Source of the DNA: Actinoplanes couchii
GTDB lineage: Bacteria > Actinomycetota > Actinomycetes > Mycobacteriales > Micromonosporaceae
NCBI RefSeq assembly: GCF_016862075.1
Contig: NZ_BOMG01000086.1
Coordinates: forward strand, 117,526 to 181,525
Length of the DNA stretch: 64,000 nt
Direction: 5' to 3'
How positions within the stretch are numbered: position 1 is the stretch's first letter; each line of letters starts with the position of its first letter. Position numbers and translations under genes: made by a program. This document shows positions 1 through 7,388 of the stretch, piece by piece. The notes under the pieces are model-generated. The model ran no database searches. It was not told the origin of the DNA and saw only the letters and a program-made list of their open reading frames with translations.

Positions 1-348
1 GCCATGGGCCAGCGGCTCCACACCGACGAACGCTTCTGGCAGGACCTCGTCGATCCGCTTGCCGTACGCAATGTCGACCCGCTCGACGCGGGAGCCTGGG
101 CACTCCGCCGTCCCCGGTCATCGCTGGACTTCATCGCGTCCCAACTGGTGCGGCGGGCGATCGAAGGATGGACGAGCCCCGAGGTACGCCACATCCCGTG
201 GCCGGTCCGCGACCGCTACCGAGCACTAGGCGCGGAAACCGGAATCGGTCCCGGCGACGCCCCCCGCCTCTACCGCATCCTGCTCGACGATCCCGCAGGC
301 CACGACAAGAGTCTCGCCCTACTGAAAGCCCTCAACCGAACATCGTGA
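1..348 (+). CDS. Hypothetical protein, probably 5'-truncated by the window edge
   Basis: The reading frame is open from the first base, so the ATG at 4 may be internal and only the C-terminal 115 or so residues may be visible. No ribosome binding site can be judged because only 3 bases precede the ATG. The visible part is charged, with several Trp residues and no transmembrane segment or motif I recognise. It is followed after 51 bases by a small gene on the same strand, so the two may be cotranscribed. Function unknown. Confidence 0.5.
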   Translation, partial: AMGQRLHTDERFWQDLVDPLAVRNVDPLDAGAWALRRPRSSLDFIASQLVRRAIEGWTSPEVRHIPWPVRDRYRALGAETGIGPGDAPRLYRILLDDPAGHDKSLALLKALNRTS

Positions 349-399
349 GCGAAAACCACGACCACACCCGCCGTTGGAATCCTGAAAGGAAGCACCGAG

Positions 400-630
400 A
401 TGGCACGAACGATCATCGTGATCGAAATCGATGAGTCGCGCTACCGCGACGTAGAGTCCGCCGCCCGAGAAATGGACATCAGCCCGGAGACGTTCGTGGC
501 GGTTGTCACCGAGCAGTACGTGACCCGGCAGATCCGACAGCGAGCCACGCCCGAACCCCCCATCCCGTCCGAGCCGACGGAACCAAACCAGCCCGCCCAA
601 CCAAGCGAGCCGGGCGAGCCGGGCGAGTAG
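400..630 (+). CDS. Small hypothetical protein with Pro/Glu-rich tail
   Basis: A 76-residue protein. A purine-rich ribosome binding site (gaaagga) sits a few bases before the ATG, which supports this start. Residues 1-48 are compact and charged and could fold as a short beta strand followed by two helices, loosely like a small DNA-binding or antitoxin protein. Residues 50-76 are a disordered PEP/PSEP-type repeat rich in Pro and Glu. I do not recognise a family. It sits directly downstream of the partial gene at the window edge and may share its transcript. Confidence 0.55.
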   Translation: MARTIIVIEIDESRYRDVESAAREMDISPETFVAVVTEQYVTRQIRQRATPEPPIPSEPTEPNQPAQPSEPGEPGE

Positions 631-957
631 CGGTCGAGACCTTCAGCGGTGCCCCGCCCCCCTTCGAGCCTGCCTCCGATCAGGGCAATAACGGACCCGG
701 CCGAGGCATCGTCATCGAGACAGCCCCCGCTCGTGTCCCGCCGAACGCAAGAACACCGAACGGATATCTGGCCGGGCCCACTCAGGTCCCGGTGCCGTGG
801 GCCTGGTCAGCACCAGTGCAGCCAGCACCTCGACCCCGCACGTCGATCACTAAGACCGGAACAGCACAAATACATCAAAACGTCGGCGGAGACCCCGGTA
901 AGCGCACAGGATCGAAAGATCGGTTTCCGTCTAATTCGCCGGCTGAGCGAGGTCGAG
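631..957. other. Gene-free stretch
   Basis: About 330 bases without a convincing gene. The open frames crossing it have no ribosome binding site and atypical composition. I see no tRNA, clear repeat or terminator hairpin. Confidence 0.4.
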
Positions 958-1275
958 TCAGGGATACGCAGGGCCGACATAGTGCAGAACGATGGTGCAG
1001 TTCGCTCCCACGAACTCCCAGATGATCACGGTCTCATCCGATCTGCCTTCGTTGGCCCGTGAGATGTACCCGCTATGACCGGCCTCGCCCCAGGTGACAG
1101 CCCGAAAGAAGAAGGATGGAGGGAACGCGAGGTTCCTGATCCGTTCCAGCGCGGACTCCACTGAGTTGGCCAGTGGTCCGGGCTGCTCGCGGATCGCCTG
1201 CAGCGCCGGAGCAGCTTCGCCTTCCACGATCGTCAGCGGGTAGTCACAGTCGTTGTCGGAGGCTGATCCCGTCAC
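958..1275 (-). CDS. Hypothetical protein, downstream partner of AbrB-like gene
   Basis: A 105-residue soluble protein starting with GTG. The ribosome binding site is weak, so a shorter start is possible. It lies 39 bases downstream of the AbrB-like gene on the same strand and is probably cotranscribed. The C-terminal part (residues about 60-105) alternates hydrophobic strands with charged turns. No PIN, MazF or RelE active-site pattern is visible, so the toxin role suggested by the gene order (antitoxin-like gene first) is only a guess from context. Confidence 0.5.
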   Translation of the reverse strand: MTGSASDNDCDYPLTIVEGEAAPALQAIREQPGPLANSVESALERIRNLAFPPSFFFRAVTWGEAGHSGYISRANEGRSDETVIIWEFVGANCTIVLHYVGPAYP

Positions 1276-1314
1276 AGAGACGATGTTTCCAAACGCCGGC
1301 CCCGCGCGTCCTGG

Positions 1315-1557
1315 TTATGAGAGTTGCGGTGCCGTGGTGCTGGAAGCGGATTTCTCGACCATGGCCACAACCGCGGGGCTGACCAGCTCACCAAGAGGAA
1401 CAACCTTGACGGGGTGGAACAGGAGAGTTCCGTCCTCCCGCTCCTCCACGAGGTATCGGGTGTGCTCCTTCTTCCCGAGACGACCCAGCGACGCTCTGCG
1501 TCGGTCATCGAGTTCCACCAGCACCATGTCCGATTCGCGATCACGTTTCTCGCTCAT
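1315..1557 (-). CDS. AbrB-like (swapped-hairpin) small DNA-binding protein
   Basis: I choose the ATG at 1557 because a GGAGG ribosome binding site lies 5 bases before it; a longer frame starting at 1593 lacks one. The 80-residue product has the short basic beta-hairpin layout of AbrB/SpoVT-type regulators: the segment with RRRASLGRLG is followed by a strand-rich stretch ending FHPVKVV. Such proteins act as transition-state regulators or as antitoxins that repress their own promoter. A palindrome lies about 30 bases upstream of the start. The downstream 105-residue gene is its likely operon partner. Family assignment is by pattern only. Confidence 0.6.
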   Translation of the reverse strand: MSEKRDRESDMVLVELDDRRRASLGRLGKKEHTRYLVEEREDGTLLFHPVKVVPLGELVSPAVVAMVEKSASSTTAPQLS

Positions 1558-1586
1558 TGCGCCTCCAATGCGGGGCAGTACCCCAT

Positions 1587-1601
1587 TACCCAATTAGGGT
1601 A
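1587..1601. promoter_or_regulatory. Palindromic operator candidate for the AbrB-like gene
   Basis: TACCC-AATTA-GGGTA forms a 5-bp inverted repeat in an unusually A/T-rich spot 30-44 bases upstream of the ATG at 1557. A further TACCC copy starts at 1579. The position suits autoregulation by the small DNA-binding protein; this is inference. Confidence 0.4.
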
Positions 1602-1695
1602 CGCGCTCCGATTGAAGATGGCGAGGTCGACAGCCGAGCCAACCACCGGAAGATCCGGCAGGTTTGCTGCCTTCTAGCAGCTTCAAGACCGAGCA

Positions 1696-2127
1696 TCAGG
1701 TCACGGGCCGCAGAACCACGCCGTTCCCGCCAGCTCGGCCGACTGCACTTCGAGTGTCATCGATTGACCCCCCCTTGACGTGGTTGAGGATCACGGTCAC
1801 AGCGATACCCAGGACCAGGCCCACGGCCGCGAGCAGCCATGCTTTGCCGAGTAGGGCCTTCTCCGTCGCGTGGTCCTCGGCCTGATGCACCTTGATCACG
1901 TAACGCGCGGCGGGAACGAACGCGAACCCGGGCACGATCAGCAGCGGCATGGTGATCGCCGGCAGATGGAGGCTGCCCTGCGCAGCGACCACGATGGTGA
2001 TCACAAGCAGCAGCCCCCACACCCCGGCGAGGGTCAGAGCGAGTTTGCCGAGCGCGCGCTGGGCATCAGCTGCTGGACTGGACACTGTCGACTGCCGTGC
2101 CGTCACGCCATTGACCGCCGAAAGCAT
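1696..2127 (-). CDS. Hypothetical integral membrane protein
   Basis: A 143-residue protein with an N-terminal cytoplasmic stretch and three predicted membrane helices (about residues 29-50, 55-76 and 94-115). The loop between helices 2 and 3 is charged and the C-terminal tail is short and soluble. No family recognised. There is no good ribosome binding site before the ATG at 2127, so the exact start is uncertain. Neighbours on both sides are accessory genes and give no functional hint. Confidence 0.55.
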   Translation of the reverse strand: MLSAVNGVTARQSTVSSPAADAQRALGKLALTLAGVWGLLLVITIVVAAQGSLHLPAITMPLLIVPGFAFVPAARYVIKVHQAEDHATEKALLGKAWLLAAVGLVLGIAVTVILNHVKGGSIDDTRSAVGRAGGNGVVLRPVT

Positions 2128-2431
2128 CGGCCGAAAGTAGTTTTATGCTCACCCTAAGATGATCATAGTTCGTCGTAGTATGCCTCTCCTCGGGGCGCGG
2201 TTCGGTTGTTGGCGTTCGGCCCAGCCGTTCCGCGGCGCGTTCCGGGACTTCGGTGCAGGTAGCCGTCGGGCAGGTTCCGACCCGGCCGCCGCATTACGCA
2301 GGATGTCCGGCCAGCCTGGGTCTTTCTCTCCTTTGAGCCACCGTCGTGATCCATCTCCGCACATTCGGTGAGTGCGTCACCGGGACGGAATCGCATTCGC
2401 GACTTCGTGGGCGCTCCGTCACCATGGGTGC
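2128..2431. other. Gene-free stretch between divergent genes
   Basis: About 300 bases separating the membrane protein gene (minus strand) from the nuclease-like gene (plus strand). The part near 2140-2185 is relatively A/T-rich and probably holds the promoters. I could not define -10/-35 boxes with confidence and saw no repeat. Confidence 0.4.
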
Positions 2432-3856
2432 ATGGACCCCGAGGAAGCCGCGTTGGCGGCGCTGGCGGAAGAGTTGTACGGCACTCGACGGCTTCTGCTG
2501 CGATTTCTCGTCGACCTGCCCGACTCCGGTTCTGTCGTCGACCTACAGCGAAAGCTCCTCGACGAGCACGCTCGGAAGGGTACGACCCGGGCTGAACGTG
2601 ATCTATTCAAACATCATCGGATCAAGCTCAGGGCGATTGGTGACGCTTTGGCGTGGCTTCTGCTACCTGCCCACACCATCCGGACGCTGTCCAAGCATCC
2701 GGGTCGCGCAGCGCCGCCGCCGATGAACGCGGAGGACGCCGCGTTTGTCATGCAGGTCGTCGAACAGTTGTTCCGAGCGGGCCGGGTGCCTGTCATTTCG
2801 GACCTGACAAATGTCCTACTCGTCGGGGACGTGGTCGCTGTTGAATCCGGCGGCAGCGTTGAAGTCGTGGAGTGCAAGAACACTCGTATTCCGGTACGGC
2901 CGCCGGCCAGCGGCCGGCTCGCCAGGCAACGGCAACGTGGTGAGATGCTCACGCGTTACCTGCGTGAGAGCGTGATGCCTCACCCCCAGGGGAGTCAGGC
3001 AGCCGTCGCCGCAGTCGCTGACGCCCTCGCCATCCCGAGACCGGTGGGCCCATCTCCGGCCATTCCGGAACTCGTCGCTATGGATGTCGCACTGCCCGAA
3101 CCGAATCCTGAGTGGCTGGCTGCTGCATACACGCGGTACGAGGAGTCGCCGCAGGGGGTGGGCTTGGTGGAAATTGGAGCTGGCGACTACCTGCTGATCA
3201 CCGAGCGAAATGAGTCCGCCGTCGACCAACTCGGAGACGTTCTGCAAACCCTGCCCCCGCTGCGCCAGGTGTGTGTGTCTATGCACTTCGAGCAACTTAA
3301 CCAGCCGCTGCCACATTGCCGGTCGATTCTGTCGTACCCCCTTGACTGGGAGTTCCGGGCCGCGCTGCTGGAGTCCGACTTGGTGATGGTCCGAGTGGTC
3401 GATCTTTCCATCTTCGAGGAGCCTGACGACGATGGGGTTGGCCTGACCTTACGAGATGGCCAGCTCCTACAGTGGACTCACAACGGGTATCACCAGGTTT
3501 TCTCGAACCGTTTCATTGACGAAGTCATGTACGGGCCGGTATCAGCAGCAGCGATGCGCTCCTGCCTGATCGATTGTGTGCGCCGTGCGGAACGCGACGT
3601 GGTGCCGCTTGTCATGGACACCGCCCAGATTTCACGGGTCAACGAGCTGGATCGGGGCAGCGGCAGCAGCGTGCGATATGCCACCGTCTATCCATCAAAT
3701 GACGGAGATCTCGCGATTGTCGGCAGCGCGGTCGACGCTGGCTTGGACATGTTCCCTGAGGTGACGCACACCGAGTATTTCCCCAGTTCCCGGCGTCTGA
3801 TCGTCTATGCCGACGAGGACATTCTGCTTGACACTGAGGTGCCCGTAGCGGACTGA
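2432..3856 (+). CDS. Hypothetical protein with PD-(D/E)XK nuclease-like motif
   Basis: A 474-residue soluble protein taken from the ATG at 2432; an upstream in-frame start at 2372 is possible and neither has a strong ribosome binding site. Residues about 1-110 are helical. Around residues 119-150 is a hallmark of the restriction-endonuclease-like fold: Asp124 and Asp133 in hydrophobic strands, then a strand ending Glu147-Cys-Lys149 (the E-x-K of PD-(D/E)XK). An Arg-rich stretch follows (about 155-180). The rest, some 290 residues, is mixed alpha/beta that I do not recognise. This could be the nuclease part of a defence or DNA-repair protein. It is convergent with a second PD-(D/E)XK-like gene. 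The fold is inferred from one motif. Confidence 0.7.
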   Translation: MDPEEAALAALAEELYGTRRLLLRFLVDLPDSGSVVDLQRKLLDEHARKGTTRAERDLFKHHRIKLRAIGDALAWLLLPAHTIRTLSKHPGRAAPPPMNAEDAAFVMQVVEQLFRAGRVPVISDLTNVLLVGDVVAVESGGSVEVVECKNTRIPVRPPASGRLARQRQRGEMLTRYLRESVMPHPQGSQAAVAAVADALAIPRPVGPSPAIPELVAMDVALPEPNPEWLAAAYTRYEESPQGVGLVEIGAGDYLLITERNESAVDQLGDVLQTLPPLRQVCVSMHFEQLNQPLPHCRSILSYPLDWEFRAALLESDLVMVRVVDLSIFEEPDDDGVGLTLRDGQLLQWTHNGYHQVFSNRFIDEVMYGPVSAAAMRSCLIDCVRRAERDVVPLVMDTAQISRVNELDRGSGSSVRYATVYPSNDGDLAIVGSAVDAGLDMFPEVTHTEYFPSSRRLIVYADEDILLDTEVPVAD

Positions 3857-3894
3857 CCGTCGTTCACGGGGCGCGGGAGACGACCGACAACGTA

Positions 3895-3930
3895 CGGGGC
3901 GGGGCGAGCGACAGCAGTCGCGCCGCCCCG
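3895..3930. terminator. Hairpin terminator between convergent nuclease-like genes
   Basis: CGGGGCGG at 3895-3902 pairs perfectly with CCGCCCCG at 3923-3930, with a shorter inner GCGA/TCGC stem. It lies in the 92-base gap between two convergent genes and can terminate both. No long T tract is seen. Confidence 0.55.
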
Positions 3931-3948
3931 CGTCCGGTGATTTGCCGG

Positions 3949-5436
3949 TCAGGCCGCAGCGTCTTCGTCCGGACGATGCAGCTCGTCGCGGACCTCCTGC
4001 GGCGGCTTGAGCTTCGAGGCCGAGGGCCGCTGCCGGGCGTCGACGATCACGGCCCGCACCTCGACGTTGTGGAGTTCCGAGGCGATCCGGGCGGCCTTAG
4101 CGACCTTGGCCGTGAAGCTGTCGGCCATCTCGGCGTCGGTGAAGGCCACCGCCACGAAGTAGGCGATGTTGACGTCGGCCGCCATGGCGTACTCCGGGGT
4201 CTGGGCGAGGATGCCGTCCCAGAACCGGGTGTTGGAGACCAGCTTCAGCTCGACGACGGAGCGGGCCATCCAGCCGCGGGCGAACTCGAAGTCGACCGGG
4301 CCGCGGCCGGCGTTCGCCTCGCCGGCGATCGCCACGTCGTTGGCCTTGCAGTAGTGCTTGACGCACGCCCGGAAGACCATCTGGACCTTCTTCTCGGGGT
4401 ACGCGAAGTTGTTGTGCCACAACTGCTGCCACTCGCCCTCGCGCTCGATGCCGCGCTTGAAGACGTCGATGACCGTGCCGACGAAGTCCGGGAACTGCGC
4501 CGGGTCTTCCGGGACGAACGACGTCGTGGCAGTCGCGGCGATCGCGCCGCCGCGCTCCCACCAGGAGGTGCGCAGCTTCGGGTCCTTGTCGACGTCGTAC
4601 GGCGGGTGGTCCTCGTGCTCCAGCGAGGTGAGGTACTCCGCGACGATGGCGGGGTTCTGCCGGGCCAGTTTCGCCTTCTCCCGGCGGTCGACGTGCCGGG
4701 CGATGTCGTAGTTGAAGTGGGTCCGCAGTTCCTCGGCGTGCCCGTTCCAGGCGAACCTCCAGAACCCGTCGGCGGTCACCACCGGGATGTCGCGCAGGAA
4801 CCGCTTGGGCACCAGCAGCACCGGGGTACGCCGGGAGGTGTAGGGGTTGACGGGCAGGTCGACCTCGGCGTCGCGCCACATGGCGGCGGCCGCGTCCCAG
4901 GTCGCGTTACGGACGCGGAACGTCTCGGTCGGCACGTTGTGCCGGCGGGCGACCTGCTGGGTGTAGGTGATGAAGAAGCTCTTGGCGATGTTGCAGACCG
5001 CGTCGCTGATGCGGTCCAGGCCCATGCCGCCCTGGAACAGGGCGAGCATCTCCATGTGCGGAACGTTGTCGAACCCGAGCCCCAGCGCGGTGCGCACGCC
5101 TTCCAGCATGCCCTCCTGCAGGATCTTGCCGGCCCCGTTGCCGTTGGGCGACCCGGCGGCGACGCCGAGGCAGAACTCGGCCGGTTCGGGGAACAGCATC
5201 AGCGCCTGGGCCTTCTTCCAGGCCAGGGAGGCGGTGTTCCCGCCGGACTCGCGCACCAGGTCGAAGACCATGGCGAAGAAGTCCAGGACGTGGTCGTGAG
5301 CGCCGAACCACAGGTCGTCGGTGTCGGCCCAGATGGCGAAGGGCTCGACACACAACGGGGTGTCGGTCGCCAGGTACGGGTCGAACCAGTCGTCGGCTTC
5401 CGACCGGATGATTTCGTAGTGTTCGCCGAAGCGCAC
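3949..5436 (-). CDS. Hypothetical protein with C-terminal PD-(D/E)XK nuclease-like domain
   Basis: A 495-residue protein from the GTG at 5436, which has a GGAGGAAGG stretch upstream; the longer open frame to 5712 is not favoured. The N-terminal 350 residues form an unknown, mostly helical region rich in aromatic residues. The C-terminal region has a clear nuclease signature: Gly-Arg-Gly-Pro-Val-Asp382-Phe, then about 13 residues later Val-Val-Glu396-Leu-Lys398-Leu, then an Asn and an A-Q-T-P-E-Y segment at 411-416. This D...ExK pattern followed by a Q-x-P-x-Y motif occurs in restriction-like nuclease domains, including defence proteins. A long hairpin lies about 150 bases upstream of the start. 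The target and partners are unknown. Confidence 0.75.
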   Translation of the reverse strand: MRFGEHYEIIRSEADDWFDPYLATDTPLCVEPFAIWADTDDLWFGAHDHVLDFFAMVFDLVRESGGNTASLAWKKAQALMLFPEPAEFCLGVAAGSPNGNGAGKILQEGMLEGVRTALGLGFDNVPHMEMLALFQGGMGLDRISDAVCNIAKSFFITYTQQVARRHNVPTETFRVRNATWDAAAAMWRDAEVDLPVNPYTSRRTPVLLVPKRFLRDIPVVTADGFWRFAWNGHAEELRTHFNYDIARHVDRREKAKLARQNPAIVAEYLTSLEHEDHPPYDVDKDPKLRTSWWERGGAIAATATTSFVPEDPAQFPDFVGTVIDVFKRGIEREGEWQQLWHNNFAYPEKKVQMVFRACVKHYCKANDVAIAGEANAGRGPVDFEFARGWMARSVVELKLVSNTRFWDGILAQTPEYAMAADVNIAYFVAVAFTDAEMADSFTAKVAKAARIASELHNVEVRAVIVDARQRPSASKLKPPQEVRDELHRPDEDAAA

Positions 5437-6289
5437 GGTGGGTACCTTCCTCCGCGCCCGGGACCTTCGCCCGGATGCGGCGGACCGCCGCGATCTCTTC
5501 CCGACATGAGAAAGTCCACTGAACCCTGGTGGGCACAGTGGGCCTCGGTTAGGGTCAGGTCGCCTACCAAGCAAACCTGAGACCCCGGACGGGATGTCGA
5601 CCTCGACGTCCTGTGCCGGGGTCTTTCGCGTTTGGACCGACACGAACGGTAACCCGGTCTGCGATGCGCAGTCAACGACACGCGTGCATGTCGGAGGGGC
5701 ACTTCTGTGCACATCCTGTGGACGATGTTGTGGATATCCACCGCTCAGACCACATCATGTTCCGGCGACCGGCATTTTTGTCGGACCCTCGCTGTACACT
5801 CCCGAGCCCTTCACCAAACCGGGCCGACGGTGACTGTATGTAACCCCTGGTCGGGCAGGAATTCGCGATCTTGGACCGGCCTATAGGGGGTCCTGGTGGG
5901 CCGAAGCATGAGGGTCTCGCGGGTGAGCCGTGTCGTCTGGTGTATGACCTTGGTACGCGGCCTCCTGTTCGCTGAATCACACCGGTTGACTCGGGAATCA
6001 GGGGTCGCCGGTGCACCGGATCAGGCATGCCGGGCCGCAGTTGGCGAAGGTGGAGACCGAAGTGCTGACTGCCGCACGGAGGCCGATTGGGCGCACAGCC
6101 GGGGTCTCGATTCCAGCGGCAAGGCCGGTGAAGAGGCTGTTCCCGGCGAACGACATCGTGGCTGGGGCCGTCAGTTTCAGGGCGGGTGGTACCCCAGGGG
6201 CGCGCTCCTCGCGGCTGGGCCGAAGCGCGCGGCAGCCTGGACCGCCTGCGAGGAGCGGTTTGCCGGGTCGGGCCTCGCCCGGGAGGCCG
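5437..6289. other. 853-base gene-free region
   Basis: No convincing gene: the open frames here have no ribosome binding site and look like by-products of high GC. It contains the leader of the 495-residue nuclease-like gene, a long hairpin at 5581-5623, and a short stretch at 5719-5738 with two TGTGGA-type words. No tRNA or insertion-sequence remnant could be established. Confidence 0.45.
5581..5623. repeat. Long imperfect hairpin in nuclease-gene leader
   Basis: GACCCCGG (5581-5588) pairs with CCGGGGTC (5616-5623), and inside an internal loop GATGTCGA (5593-5600) pairs with TCGACGTC (5603-5610, one G-T pair) with only two loop bases. On the plus strand it is followed by a short T-containing run, so it could be a terminator. 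On the minus strand it lies in the untranslated leader of the gene starting at 5436. Confidence 0.5.
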
Positions 6290-7225
6290 CTACCGGGCGG
6301 GTTCCGCGGTGCTCGACCGGTGGAGACGTATCACGTCGCGGGCGTGTCGCATCCGCATCTCGTCCACGGTAAGGCCCTGCTCGCAGGCGTCCCGGAACTC
6401 GTACCACCGATCGTTTTGGTAGAGCAAGAAACTACGGAAGTAGGCGATGGCCTCCTCCGCGGTGATCGCGCGTGGAGCACACATGCCCAGGTAGCGGGCC
6501 AGCGCAGGCGGGCAGACGTTCACGAACAGCATCATGAAGCCCAGTTCGAGGGCACGGCACGGTCCGTCGACGTTCCCTGCCGCTGCGGCGTGCCGCCAGA
6601 TCGCCTCCAAGTCGGCGGCGTACTGCGGGGTTCCCCACCCGCCCGCGAACGCGGCCAGGCCCGGCTGGTCGAGCACCTCTGCCAGGCCGGCGTTCTCCCA
6701 CGAGGCGACCTCGCCGAGCGCAACGCCCGCACGCAGCCACGCTGCAGCGCTCCCGGACGGGTCGAGATCGGCGATCGTGGCTCCGGCGGCCTTCCACGAG
6801 GCGATCGCCCGCACGTGCGGCGCGCGAACAGCGAGCGGCTGCAGCGAGTTGAAGCCCGGCCGGGACCTGAGCAGTACGTAGCGCCAGGCCACCGCTTCCA
6901 GCGGCCGGACGCCCCACCCGTCGTGAGCGGCGATCTCGTCCAGATCCAGGCCGACGAGGTCTGATCGCACCGTCCGGTACGGCGCCTGCACCTCCGCGCT
7001 GCACGGCAGGTTGTCCGCCGAGTCATGGTAGGCGGCCCCGACGTTCACCAGGATCTCCCAGTCGCCGCCGGCCGCCGAGTGCCCCGCGTTCTGCCGCTGG
7101 TCCTCGCGCAGTTCGGCGACGTGCGCCAGCACCGCCGCCGGCAGCCCTGCGCCGTCGACACCTGCCGCAGAGGTACGGCAGGCGGCAGGCTCTGCCCGGT
7201 ACGAGAAATCCTGAAAATCAGTCAT
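6290..7225 (-). CDS. Hypothetical protein, divergent from the dehydrogenase gene
   Basis: A 311-residue protein. I take the ATG at 7225 because AGGAG stands 7 bases before it; the frame extends to 7309 but that part overlaps the promoter region. It is Ala- and Trp-rich, probably all-helical, without signal peptide or membrane helix, and I recognise no motif. It is divergently transcribed from the zinc-type dehydrogenase, and the 37-bp palindrome at 7316-7352 lies about 90 bases upstream of its start, so the TetR circuit of the cluster may also control it. Confidence 0.65.
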   Translation of the reverse strand: MTDFQDFSYRAEPAACRTSAAGVDGAGLPAAVLAHVAELREDQRQNAGHSAAGGDWEILVNVGAAYHDSADNLPCSAEVQAPYRTVRSDLVGLDLDEIAAHDGWGVRPLEAVAWRYVLLRSRPGFNSLQPLAVRAPHVRAIASWKAAGATIADLDPSGSAAAWLRAGVALGEVASWENAGLAEVLDQPGLAAFAGGWGTPQYAADLEAIWRHAAAAGNVDGPCRALELGFMMLFVNVCPPALARYLGMCAPRAITAEEAIAYFRSFLLYQNDRWYEFRDACEQGLTVDEMRMRHARDVIRLHRSSTAEPAR

Positions 7226-7315
7226 TGCGGCTCCTGACCTCAACGGTTCGACGACACCGGTATCGGCAGCCGCTCGCCACCGCCGGACGCTGCCGTCAGC
7301 GAGTGCCACCGCTTT

Positions 7316-7352
7316 CAGACCTACGGTCTATTGCCAATAGACCGTAGGTCTG
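7316..7352. promoter_or_regulatory. Perfect 37-bp palindrome: two TetR-type operators
   Basis: Two 18-base arms are exact reverse complements around the C at 7334. Each arm contains a 13-bp near-palindrome: AGACCTACGGTCT (7317-7329) and AGACCGTAGGTCT (7339-7351), centres 22 bp apart (two helical turns). The downstream copy fills the spacer of the dehydrogenase promoter. The same 13-mer type recurs before the TetR and SDR genes. Confidence 0.75.
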
Positions 7353-7358
7353 TAGTCT
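7331..7358 (+). promoter_or_regulatory. Sigma70-type promoter of dehydrogenase gene
   Basis: TTGCCA (7331-7336), 16-bp spacer, TAGTCT (7353-7358). The spacer is occupied by an operator copy, so bound repressor would block RNA polymerase. The predicted start is near 7365, where a GTG lies; a leaderless start there is an alternative to the ATG at 7389. Confidence 0.5.
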
Positions 7359-7388
7359 TGGATTGTGGATCACGTTGAGGTAGGCAGC

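Noticed and set aside
3937..5580. 547-residue plus-strand frame opposite the nuclease-like gene
   Set aside because: Composition (Val/Gly/Arg/Asp-rich) and lack of a ribosome binding site mark it as a shadow; the minus strand carries the PD-(D/E)XK motif.
5470..5600. Possible tRNA or tRNA fragment as an integration site
   Set aside because: I tried to fold both strands into a cloverleaf and found no acceptor stem or T-arm.
5632..5700. Possible left end of the Tn7-like element
   Set aside because: A CACGAAC word at 5641 and a CATGTCG word near 5688 resemble right-end motifs, but the similarity is short, no TGTAGAG terminus is present and orientation and spacing do not fit. Likewise a GAAAGTCCAC shared by about 5510 and 26552 is in the wrong orientation.
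5896..6964. Plus-strand frames of 158 and 317 residues opposite and left of the 311-residue gene
   Set aside because: No ribosome binding site, Arg/Gly/Pro-rich shadow composition; the minus-strand gene with AGGAG is preferred.
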